Part shown: piece by piece, positions 1 to 3,919 of the stretch | Position numbering within the stretch: position 1 is the first letter of the stretch | Layout: every line of letters starts with the position of its first letter | DNA from: Hyphomicrobiales bacterium | Lineage (GTDB): Bacteria; Pseudomonadota; Alphaproteobacteria; Rhizobiales; Beijerinckiaceae | Direction: 5' to 3' | Assembly (NCBI GenBank): GCA_028290085.1 | Contig: JAQGKN010000670.1 | Location: 1-5,600, forward strand | Length of the DNA: 5,600 nucleotides | The notes under the pieces: generated by a model | What the model was told of the DNA's origin: nothing | Databases searched by the model: none | The model's input: only the letters and a program-made list of their open reading frames with translations | Translations under genes and position numbers: made by a program

Positions 1-136
1 AAACGCCCGGTCGCACTAGCACCTGGCCACGCGAAAGGTCTACGCGTTCAAGGTATCGGAAGACGAGTTCTTTATCCTGCTCCGAAAGAGCTGCCAGGAT
101 ACGATTGTGGCTGATTATTTTGCCATCTTCACTCAT
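1..136 (-). CDS. Crp/Fnr-family transcriptional regulator, N-terminal part (runs off window)
   Basis: The minus strand from the ATG at 136 reads open to the window edge and gives 45 residues beginning MSEDGKIISHNRILAALS and continuing with LERVDLSRGQVLVRPG. This is the usual opening of Crp/Fnr regulators in rhizobia: a short helix (about residues 11-30) followed by the first beta strands of the cyclic-nucleotide-binding-like domain, with the typical basic-Gly-x-Val-Leu-x-x-x-Gly turn. The start is supported by a purine-rich AAGG 7-8 nt upstream. Family members are cytoplasmic DNA-binding regulators with an N-terminal sensor barrel and a C-terminal winged helix; both the rest of the barrel and the DNA-binding domain lie outside the window. 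The ligand and target genes cannot be told from this part. The family call rests on a short stretch, so it is good but not certain. Confidence 0.72.
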   Translation of the reverse strand, partial: MSEDGKIISHNRILAALSEQDKELVFRYLERVDLSRGQVLVRPGV

Positions 137-210
137 CGCTTGACCTTACGCTGTGCACGCAAAGAAAAGGCGAGTCTATAAACGAACAACTCTCGAAAGA
201 TCGTACTCAG

Positions 211-238
211 TAAGGCTTATATAGTTAGGCCTATATAA
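211..238. promoter_or_regulatory. AT-rich repeat block, possible promoter/operator
   Basis: Two 14-nt units in tandem, TAAGGCTTATATAG (211-224) and TTAGGCCTATATAA (225-238), match at 11 of 14 positions. The same block also forms an inverted repeat, TTATATAG (217-224) and CTATATAA (231-238), with a 6-nt spacer. A consensus-like TATAAT lies at 234-239 on the plus strand, but no good -35 box is placed for it. The block is 75-100 nt upstream of the Crp/Fnr start, so it could be that gene's promoter or operator. This is inference. Confidence 0.35.
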
Positions 239-370
239 TTTAAACGTGCCCGCCCCGGTAGTGCCGGAAAATCCAATAGCCGCGCCGTTGGTCGTCATGC
301 CAATCGCGCCGCAGTCCTGGCAGCATCTGGCCGCGCGGCCATAGCGCAGGTCCGCGCGGGCGAGGTCGAA

Positions 371-639
371 GCTTGAGTATGTGCAAATTTTGCACATACT
401 GCACCAATGCCCAGAAACGGATCGGCCACGCTCTCAGACCTACGCGAGCGCGGCTTGACCACGCTCGACGTGACCTGCCCGAAGTGCGATCGGCGGGGAG
501 AGTATCCTGTCGCCAACCTGATCGCCCGGCTTGGCGAGGACTTCATTCTGACGGCGTTCTTGACGGATCTGACGGCGGATTGCCATCGTCGGATCGCCGG
601 GAAATTTGCCGACCAGTGTGGGGCGCAGTTCCTAGGGCT
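371..639 (+). repeat. Duplicated cassette, copy 1 (palindrome plus small Cys-rich gene)
   Basis: Positions 371-639 align without gaps to 2957-3225 (constant offset of 2586). The shared segment covers the promoter-like element, the 25-bp palindrome, the 6-nt gap to the start codon and 78 codons of the small gene. Similarity decays quickly outside: only a short GC-rich stretch (about 356-370 against 2941-2956) looks partly alike on the left, and the C-terminal codons differ on the right. Copy 1 has the perfect palindrome and copy 2 a slightly decayed one. Confidence 0.85.
373..406 (+). promoter_or_regulatory. 25-bp perfect palindrome within a promoter-like element, copy 1
   Basis: Arms AGTATGTGCAAA (376-387) and TTTGCACATACT (389-400) are perfect inverted repeats around a single T. 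TTGAGT (373-378) and CATACT (395-400) stand 16 nt apart and resemble -35 and -10 boxes (4 of 6 matches each). A transcription start 6-7 nt after the -10 would fall on the ATG at 407. There is no Shine-Dalgarno between the palindrome and the ATG. Visible: the palindrome and its spacing. Inferred: an operator overlapping a promoter of a leaderless gene. The alternative is an RNA hairpin at the ribosome-binding position. Confidence 0.5.
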
Positions 640-661
640 CGCCGGCAATCACGTCACCTGA
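407..661 (+). CDS. Small Cys-rich (putative zinc-binding) protein, copy 1
   Basis: This 84-aa soluble protein begins MPRNGSATLSDL and has a CxxC pair at Cys24/Cys27 (VTCPKCDRRGEYPVANLI) followed by single cysteines at 59 (ADCHRR) and 71 (DQCGAQF). Four cysteines in this arrangement suggest one structural zinc site. I recognise the general type, short Cys-rich hypothetical proteins with a CxRRG..Y..A.LI core and a late cysteine that are frequent in bradyrhizobia, but know no function for them. A paralogue 2.6 kb downstream (2993-3238) is identical at 67 of the first 78 positions, with all four cysteines kept and most changes conservative, which supports real coding in this frame. The start is the ATG 6 nt after a 25-bp palindrome, a spacing kept in both copies; no Shine-Dalgarno is seen. 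The last residues (AGNHVT) differ from copy 2. Confidence 0.8.
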   Translation: MPRNGSATLSDLRERGLTTLDVTCPKCDRRGEYPVANLIARLGEDFILTAFLTDLTADCHRRIAGKFADQCGAQFLGLAGNHVT

Positions 662-680
662 GTCGGGGCGGCTTTAAATT

Positions 681-983
681 TCACTGTCCATGCGCCGGAT
701 ACTGACCCCAACCTGTATGTGGCACGCTGGGCGCGACCGGCTGGCGATCCTCGCGGCGGTGCAGGCTGGCTTGAACGGAGGTCACGGCTCTTGGCATCGC
801 GATATACTCGTGCGGGTCGGAGGAAGCTTGTTCCAGTTCAAGTTCGCGGGCCTGATCCGGGGTGTACCCGGCAGGGTAATTCTCTGGCCGGAATTCGAAT
901 TCCACGACGTCACCGATCCGCAATCTGATGATCGTCATGACGCTAGTCCACTCAGGGCGGTCAGCGACGACGACTTTAGTCAT
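681..983 (-). CDS. Hypothetical protein, 100 aa
   Basis: The minus frame from the ATG at 983 encodes MTKVVVADRPEWTSVMTIIR, then an acidic core (GDVVEFEFRPENYPAGYTP, DQARELELEQASSDPHEYIA) and a basic tail with SLHRREDRQPV. I do not recognise a named family. No signal peptide, membrane segment or metal motif is visible. The codon choice and protein-like composition favour this strand over the overlapping plus-strand frame (690-1010), which looks like an antisense shadow. The frame stays open upstream to 1100, but that part lies opposite the promoter and start of the response regulator gene, so I chose the internal ATG. No clear Shine-Dalgarno precedes it (GGGG is 16 nt away), so the start is uncertain. 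It converges on the small gene ending at 661 (19-nt gap) and is divergent from the gene at 1048. Confidence 0.55.
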   Translation of the reverse strand: MTKVVVADRPEWTSVMTIIRLRIGDVVEFEFRPENYPAGYTPDQARELELEQASSDPHEYIAMPRAVTSVQASLHRREDRQPVAPSVPHTGWGQYPAHGQ

Positions 984-986
984 TTT

Positions 987-1016
987 TTGACATTGAGCCC
1001 CGCAGCGTAACAGTAT
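987..1016 (+). promoter_or_regulatory. Probable sigma-70-type promoter of the response regulator gene
   Basis: A perfect TTGACA (987-992) is followed after 18 nt by CAGTAT (1011-1016, 3 of 6 matches to TATAAT). The predicted start of transcription is near 1023, about 25 nt before the ATG at 1048. The -35 box lies only a few bases from the start codon of the divergent gene at 983, so the two genes share a compact control region. Confidence 0.5.
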
Positions 1017-1019
1017 CCT

Positions 1020-1034
1020 TTGGACACGTTCCAA
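1020..1034. promoter_or_regulatory. Short inverted repeat at the predicted transcription start
   Basis: TTGGA (1020-1024) and TCCAA (1030-1034) form a 5-bp inverted repeat with a 5-nt spacer, centred just after the predicted transcription start of the gene at 1048. Its position suits an operator, but the arms are short and chance is possible. Confidence 0.25.
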
Positions 1035-1047
1035 CGGAGACAACGCG

Positions 1048-1407
1048 ATGGCCATGCCCGTAAGAGTTCTCCTGATTGAGGACGAACCTTTGATTTCCAT
1101 GCTCTATGAGGATGTGCTAGAGGCGACTGAGTTCAAAGTGATCGCGGTCCTGCTATGCAATGAAGATGCGCTCGAATGGCTCAAAGAAAATCGGCCTGAC
1201 GTCGCAATAGTTGACCACACCCTCTCGGACGGCATTTGTCTGCCGGTTATTCGGGCGTTAAAGGCCGCTCGGATCCCTTTTCTGGTTTCGTCTGGATATT
1301 CGACGTTCGAGGAAGACGAATTAGTTGACGCCGTGCCGCTGCCGAAACCCTTCCACGACGAGCATCTGATCAAGATGCTCCGGGAGATCGTTTCGCAGCC
1401 TGCTTGA
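1048..1407 (+). CDS. Single-domain response regulator (receiver protein)
   Basis: This 119-aa protein is one CheY-like receiver domain and nothing else. The acidic pocket is Glu11-Asp12-Glu13 (VLLIEDEP), the phosphoacceptor is Asp56 (VAIVDHTLSDG), the switch hydroxyl is Ser81 or Ser82 (IPFLVSSGYS) and the conserved lysine is Lys100 in LPKPF. All residues needed for phosphotransfer and switching are therefore present. The IPF..SSGY segment recalls the FATGUY-type receivers of alphaproteobacteria, though here Ser and Lys are kept. Without an output domain it must act by protein contact, for example as a phosphate shuttle or sink or by binding a partner; the partner kinase is not visible here. 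GGAGA (1036-1040) lies 7 nt before the ATG and fixes the start. A second receiver with Asp56 at the same position lies at 3920-4294. Confidence 0.93.
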   Translation: MAMPVRVLLIEDEPLISMLYEDVLEATEFKVIAVLLCNEDALEWLKENRPDVAIVDHTLSDGICLPVIRALKAARIPFLVSSGYSTFEEDELVDAVPLPKPFHDEHLIKMLREIVSQPA

Positions 1408-1631
1408 GCGTCCGCTCTCACGCAGACGGATCGACAAAGCGCCGGAATGGCGCGTTCCGCAGCACGCCAATCACCGCGGCTCGACACTGCAGCGCGCCCC
1501 CAATATGTCGGTTGGCGCCGGTGCGCGCATGCGCGCGGCGCGAGCCACGGGTTCTGCCTTTCCCTGGTAATCTCTCGGACGGTACGGAAACGACCATATC
1601 CCCGGAGGCTTGTGCAGTGTAGGCAAGTGAA
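1408..1631. other. Intergenic region after the response regulator
   Basis: No convincing gene lies in these 224 nt. A short hairpin GCGCC-GGAAT-GGCGC (1439-1453) lies 32 nt after the response-regulator stop and could be a weak terminator, but no T-run follows. A perfect 14-bp palindrome GCGCGCATGCGCGC sits at 1523-1536. A perfect GGAGG (1604-1608) occurs but is 23 nt from the ATG at 1632, too far to serve it; the only start codon at a usable distance leads straight into a stop. Confidence 0.5.
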
Positions 1632-1814
1632 ATGTCACAGGAAACTCTCCAGGTCCAATGTAAGATTTGTGGTCTGCAGGTAGAGATGACCGCGATAAGT
1701 ATAGCCAAGGCGCGTTATTCGCATTGCCGCGAGTGCCATGGCTTGACTTCACTTTCTGACGCAAAGGCCCGAATGGCCGTTCCCCAGATTCCGGTCACTA
1801 GGTTTCGGCAGTAG
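1632..1814 (+). CDS. Small two-CxxC zinc-ribbon-like protein, 60 aa
   Basis: The protein starts MSQETLQVQCKICGLQVEM and has two CxxC knuckles, Cys10/Cys13 (QCKICG) and Cys32/Cys35 (SHCRECHG), about 19 residues apart. This is the classic spacing of a four-cysteine zinc ribbon. The C-terminal 20 residues are basic and probably disordered. No membrane segment or signal peptide is visible. Its role is unknown; zinc ribbons of this size act in nucleic-acid or protein binding, but nothing here says which. A stop codon 12 nt upstream (1620-1622) makes the ATG at 1632 the only ATG/GTG/TTG start. The Shine-Dalgarno is weak (AAGTGA directly before the ATG). It is followed 40 nt later by the gene at 1855 on the same strand, so co-transcription is possible. 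Confidence 0.65.
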   Translation: MSQETLQVQCKICGLQVEMTAISIAKARYSHCRECHGLTSLSDAKARMAVPQIPVTRFRQ

Positions 1815-1854
1815 CTGCGCGAACAACTGACGCTCGGCTACTGGCGGGTAAGAT

Positions 1855-2406
1855 ATGGTCACTATGACTCCGATGAGAAAAACCTTAGTGGAAGTGGAAC
1901 GTCTGCTGTATTCCGCTACGCCCGAGCGCCACCTGGAAAAGTGCAATAAGTTGTTCTACCAGCTGCTGAACCTTGCGCGCGATGCGGAGGAAGCCGGTGA
2001 GGCTGCACTCTTCGTCGCCAGTGCGTTGATCTATCTTCGCGACGGCCCCAAGGCTTCCGCAGCGAATAAATCCAAACTGGCAGCCGATCTCTCCAACAGA
2101 AGTCAGGCGTTGGCAACCGTCATGCTCGCCAGGCGCGGGCAAGTGGAGGGGAGAGCAAGCGGTGAAGAGTCACTCCCGTTCACCGACGGTGAAACGCGCT
2201 TCATGAACCGAGCTTCCGTCGATGGCGTTCTGGTTTTCAGGCCGAATGAAGACGCTATGGTCGCCAGATTGATGGGGCGGGGCTTGTTGAAAAGCGAGGC
2301 AGACGCGAATCCTGATTTCAAAGTGATGTCACTTACTGTAGCCGGTTACGAGGCGCTCGCTCTGTCGCTTCCCAGAAGTCCTTGGGTGTTAGGCGCGATG
2401 ACCTGA
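1855..2406 (+). CDS. Hypothetical protein, helical N-terminus and possible winged-helix-like C-terminus
   Basis: This 183-aa soluble protein has no family I can name. Residues 1-95 look almost all helical (leucine- and alanine-rich, charged; for example EVERLLYSATPERHLEKC and LNLARDAEEAGEAALFVAS). Residues 108-175 have the look of a small winged-helix module: FTDGETRFMNRAS, a GVLVFRPNED strand-turn, RLMGRGLLKSEAD and SLTVAGYEAL, the last resembling the LT..G...L ending seen in many such domains. The short ORF at 2803-2934 matches this C-terminal module (about 12 of 39 identities, including TD..RF, G.L and P.ED). The start could be the ATG at 1855, 1864 or 1873; GGGTAAG just before 1855 favours the first. 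DNA or protein binding is possible but unproven. Confidence 0.75.
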   Translation: MVTMTPMRKTLVEVERLLYSATPERHLEKCNKLFYQLLNLARDAEEAGEAALFVASALIYLRDGPKASAANKSKLAADLSNRSQALATVMLARRGQVEGRASGEESLPFTDGETRFMNRASVDGVLVFRPNEDAMVARLMGRGLLKSEADANPDFKVMSLTVAGYEALALSLPRSPWVLGAMT

Positions 2407-2419
2407 GAGGAAAAATACC

Positions 2420-2628
2420 CTTGAGCGGCGCCGCTCGGTATTGGTCGAAACCTTGAGACCTGCGCCGGACGGTCTTTTACTCAGCCAGACCAGCGAGGCG
2501 ACGGTCAGACCATCTTCCGGCACGCCTGCGCCATGGGGCTGGATGGAATTGTCTCGAAGCGAACGGCATCAAAGTAGCGCTCCGGAGATTGGTTGAAGAC
2601 TAAAAGCCCATCCTTCGAGAGGCGTTGA
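2420..2628 (+). pseudogene. Relic of an ATP-dependent DNA ligase (LigD/LigC type), adenylation domain fragment
   Basis: Read across a frame change, this stretch gives LERRRSVLVETLRPAPDGLL and LSQTSE, then DGQTIFRHACAMGLDGIVSK, RTASK, a stop codon and RSGDWLKTK. That is the end of the adenylation domain of bacterial NHEJ-type ATP-dependent ligases, where the pattern is FRHAC.MGLEGIVSKR....YRSGRSPDWLK.K and GIVSKR is the nucleotidyltransferase motif near the C-terminus of the domain. One base is missing near 2498 (GAG, then GC, then GAC), which shifts the frame. TAG (2575-2577) replaces the expected tyrosine codon, and the SP of RSGRSPDW is reduced. The catalytic lysine motif and the OB-fold are absent. 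It is dead and shows that a ligase gene once lay here or was carried in. The family call is firm; LigD versus LigC cannot be settled. Confidence 0.82.
2423..2436. repeat. Perfect 14-bp palindrome
   Basis: GAGCGGCGCCGCTC is self-complementary and lies 16 nt after the stop of the gene ending at 2406. It could act as a hairpin terminator, but no T-run follows and it falls within ligase-relic coding sequence (ERRR), so it may be accidental. Confidence 0.3.
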
Positions 2629-2719
2629 TGTACTTCTCCGAGTATTCGACTCCAAGCGTACCTTTTCCTCGCGGTCCCGTGCCTCGGGAACCTCTGCGAC
2701 CAGACGCACTTTTTCTCCC

Positions 2720-2735
2720 GAACCCGGTTGGGTTC
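2720..2735. repeat. Short hairpin GAACCC-GGTT-GGGTTC
   Basis: A perfect 6-bp stem with a 4-nt loop lies in the 174-nt gap between the ligase relic and the short ORF at 2803. No T-run follows on the plus strand. Nearby, GGTCCCG (2672-2678) and CGGGAACC (2684-2691) form a second imperfect hairpin. The gap shows no other gene-like content. Confidence 0.3.
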
Positions 2736-2802
2736 ATTTGCAGCAGACTTCGGGCCTCGACTCGTGCGTCGGGACTCCTTTTTGAATTCACTCGTGGGTC
2801 GA

Positions 2803-2934
2803 ATGACCGATCACCTGACCGACGAAGCAATCCGATTTCTTGCCGTGGCGACTAAGGGCGGGATCCTCTCGTACAAGCCGCGCGAGGATCCGTTGATTAA
2901 GAGTTTGCGTCACGCTTGCCTAACGGCCGGTTAA
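2803..2934 (+). CDS. Very short ORF related to the C-terminal module of the 1855-2406 protein, probably truncated
   Basis: From the ATG at 2803 the frame gives 43 residues: MTDHLTDEAIRFLAVATKGG, then ILSYKPREDPLIKSLRHA and CLTAG. It aligns with residues 108-147 of the 183-aa protein (TD..RF, A...G.L, P.ED, L...L) but stops where that protein continues with its final strand and helix. The frame is open further upstream (to 2728 and beyond), but that part lacks protein-like features. No strong Shine-Dalgarno is seen (GTGGGTCGA before the ATG). The stop is 22 nt before the duplicated cassette at 2957, so the missing C-terminus may have been lost when that segment arrived. It may be a small functional paralogue or a remnant; a remnant seems more likely. 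Confidence 0.45.
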   Translation: MTDHLTDEAIRFLAVATKGGILSYKPREDPLIKSLRHACLTAG

Positions 2935-2956
2935 GCCACGGGCGGGCACGACCGAG

Positions 2957-3225
2957 GCTTGAGTATGCGTAAATTTTGCACATACTGCGCCCATGCCTCG
3001 AAATGGATCGACCACACTCTCAGATCTGCACGCGCGCGACGTGACCACGCTCGAGGTGACCTGTTCGAAGTGCGACCGGCGGGGAGTCTATCCCGTCGCC
3101 AACCTGATCGCCCGACTTGGTGACGACTTCATGCTGACGGCGTTCTTGACTGATCTAACGGCGGACTGCCATCGTCGGGTAGCTGGGAAATTTGCCGACC
3201 AGTGTGGGGCGCAGTTCCTTGGGCT
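2957..3225 (+). repeat. Duplicated cassette, copy 2
   Basis: This is the second copy of the 269-bp segment at 371-639, ungapped and in the same orientation. The palindrome differs from copy 1 at 2 of 25 positions. On the right the copy ends inside the frame of the minus-strand gene 3129-3461, and on the left it begins 22 nt after the short ORF at 2803-2934. No terminal inverted repeats or flanking target duplications were found by eye, so the mechanism of duplication is unknown. Confidence 0.85.
2959..2992 (+). promoter_or_regulatory. Imperfect 25-bp palindrome within a promoter-like element, copy 2
   Basis: The arms are AGTATGCGTAAA (2962-2973) and TTTGCACATACT (2975-2986); the left arm differs from the perfect copy at two bases. 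TTGAGT (2959-2964), CATACT (2981-2986), the 16-nt spacing between them and the 6-nt gap to the ATG (2993) are all kept. In RNA the stem would have one C-A mismatch and one G-U pair. Preservation of the boxes and the right arm, with change only in the left arm, may indicate which half matters most. Confidence 0.45.
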
Positions 3226-3238
3226 AGGGCAGGGGTGA
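2993..3238 (+). CDS. Small Cys-rich (putative zinc-binding) protein, copy 2
   Basis: This 81-aa paralogue of the 407-661 product shares 67 of 78 aligned residues and keeps Cys24, Cys27, Cys59 and Cys71. Changes are mostly mild (Asp/Glu, Ile/Val, Ile/Met), as expected of two copies under some protein-level constraint, with a cluster at residues 13-17. It ends GLGQG instead of AGNHVT because the similarity stops at 3225. The start is the ATG 6 nt after the palindrome; as in copy 1 there is no Shine-Dalgarno. Its last 110 nt overlap the 3' part of the minus-strand gene 3129-3461. Function is unknown; a structural zinc site is inferred from the cysteines. Confidence 0.78.
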   Translation: MPRNGSTTLSDLHARDVTTLEVTCSKCDRRGVYPVANLIARLGDDFMLTAFLTDLTADCHRRVAGKFADQCGAQFLGLGQG

Positions 3239-3461
3239 AGGCGACGCCCTCCACGTTACCCTGCCAAATCTGCAGCATCTCCTGATAGCTCTCGGGGTCG
3301 TACGACGCATAGGCCGGAAACACCATTTCATCGCGGGCGCCATGGCATTCGACCGTGATGACGATTGCCGTTCGGGCCCGGTCAAACCAGCCCTCCCAAT
3401 TATCGACCCTCTTATTGCAGAGGGCGCAGCGGATTCGCATGCTGGGGGGATCCCGGTCCAT
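3129..3461 (-). CDS. Small Cys-rich hypothetical protein with a probably altered C-terminus
   Basis: The minus frame from the ATG at 3461 encodes 110 residues starting MDRDPPSMRIRCALCNKRVD. A CxxC at Cys12/Cys15 is followed by an aromatic-rich stretch (NWEGWFDRARTAIVITV) and by Cys39-His40-Gly (VECHGARDEMVFPAYA). The C.LC....D..E.W.D and CHG..DEM pattern is one I recognise from small uncharacterised, probably zinc-binding, proteins of rhizobia and their phages. GGAGAT 6 nt upstream supports the start. Residues 1-77 look native. From about residue 79 the frame reads the complement of the duplicated cassette (LAQGTAPHTGRQISQLPDD is antisense to the end of the copy 2 gene), so the original C-terminus has probably been replaced. 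It starts 20 nt after the stop of the gene at 3482-3712 and is likely in one operon with it. Confidence 0.72.
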   Translation of the reverse strand: MDRDPPSMRIRCALCNKRVDNWEGWFDRARTAIVITVECHGARDEMVFPAYASYDPESYQEMLQIWQGNVEGVAFTPALAQGTAPHTGRQISQLPDDGSPPLDQSRTPSA

Positions 3462-3481
3462 TTCGATCTCCCTGAGATTGC

Positions 3482-3712
3482 TCAGGGGATTGGTAGCGGA
3501 AAGCTCTCGTCGATGTCATTGCCATTGAAGCGGGCAAGCGGCTGAGTGTCGTCACCTTGAGCGAAGATCACGACGTCGTCTTCGCCGATGTCACGCTGGG
3601 CGCGCATGTCCCATCGCCGGTGGATGAGATCCGGTCTGCCCCAGAGCTTGACGGCGCTCCAGTATTCCTCGCCTCGGAAGCCGACGAAATGGACTGCGGC
3701 TGTGCCAGGCGT
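3482..3712 (-). CDS. Hypothetical protein, 76 codons, no standard start codon (ACG or start-lost)
   Basis: The minus frame reads clear coding sequence: VHFVGFRGEEYWSAVKLWG, RPDLIHRRWDMRAQRDIGED, DVVIFAQGDDTQPLARFNG and NDIDESFPLPIP, then TGA at 3484-3482. The VGFRG..YW.AV..WG.PD.IHR.WD.RA.R.I...DVV.FA pattern is one I recognise from short rhizobial proteins of unknown function. Upstream the frame meets TGA at 3724-3722 and contains no ATG, GTG or TTG before the conserved part. The codons ACG CCT GGC ACA GCC GCA precede VHF, and an ATG in place of that ACG (3712-3710) would give a natural start. Either ACG is used as a rare start or the gene lost its start by one substitution. No Shine-Dalgarno is visible there. 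The stop is 20 nt before the ATG of the next gene, which suggests an operon. Confidence 0.65.
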   Translation of the reverse strand, partial: TPGTAAVHFVGFRGEEYWSAVKLWGRPDLIHRRWDMRAQRDIGEDDVVIFAQGDDTQPLARFNGNDIDESFPLPIP

Positions 3713-3777
3713 TCGGGGAGATCATGGGGCGTCTCGCAACGGGATGGGGGCGAGCGCGGCGCGGCATTCGCACCCAG

Positions 3778-3840
3778 AAAAGTGGGACACTGCCGCGCAG
3801 AAGTCCCTGCAAAATTAGAAACGATTTGAGTCCCACTTCT
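3778..3840. repeat. Inverted repeat, AAGTGGGAC / GTCCCACTT
   Basis: AAGTGGGAC (3780-3788) and GTCCCACTT (3830-3838) are perfect inverted repeats with 41 nt between them; extended to 13 bp (3778-3790 and 3828-3840) they match at 11 positions. The block lies between the divergent-in-history pair of minus genes, upstream of 3482-3712, where a promoter would be expected. It could be an operator pair, an imperfect long hairpin, or the two ends of a 63-bp MITE-like remnant. No target duplication is obvious. Confidence 0.4.
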
Positions 3841-3919
3841 CGACTACAGCACTGTTTTTGCTAGATTTTGGCAGTCCAACCGCGCTCACCAATCTTTCCC
3901 TCCGATGCAGGCCGGGCAG

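Larger units (their letters stand above)
137..406. other. Divergent intergenic region
   Basis: This 270-nt region separates the minus-strand Crp/Fnr gene from the plus-strand small-protein gene at 407. It holds an AT-rich repeat block (211-238), a perfect 14-bp GC palindrome TGGCCGCGCGGCCA (328-341) and the 25-bp palindrome at 376-400. A minus-strand reading frame starts inside the last palindrome, but it runs through the AT-rich block and has no convincing Shine-Dalgarno, so I do not call it a gene. Confidence 0.6.

Noticed and set aside
176..397. Minus-strand frame starting inside the palindrome, with CKIC and CQDC motifs
   Set aside because: The MCKICTY start comes from the palindrome itself. 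The tail is translated AT-rich promoter-like DNA, no Shine-Dalgarno is seen, and the matching frame at copy 2 is not conserved beyond the palindrome.
697..712. ATACTGACCCCAACCT as a possible insertion-sequence end
   Set aside because: No partner inverted repeat, no transposase fragment and no target duplication were found nearby.
690..1010. Plus-strand frame opposite the 681-983 gene
   Set aside because: Its composition looks like an antisense shadow; the minus frame has more protein-like sequence and codon use.
1007..1033. Possible EcfG-type promoter (GGAAC, then GTT) on the minus strand for the 681-983 gene
   Set aside because: The spacing is about one base short of the usual range and the -10 reads TGTT rather than CGTT.
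1447..1683. Plus-strand frame with a perfect GGAGG inside it
   Set aside because: The GGAGG has no fitting start codon (the nearest GTG codons are too close or followed by a stop), and the translated sequence has no domain-like character.
3591..3836. Minus-strand frame starting MGLKSF
   Set aside because: It overlaps the 3482-3712 coding sequence in another frame and is arginine/proline-rich noise; the other frame reads as a convincing protein.
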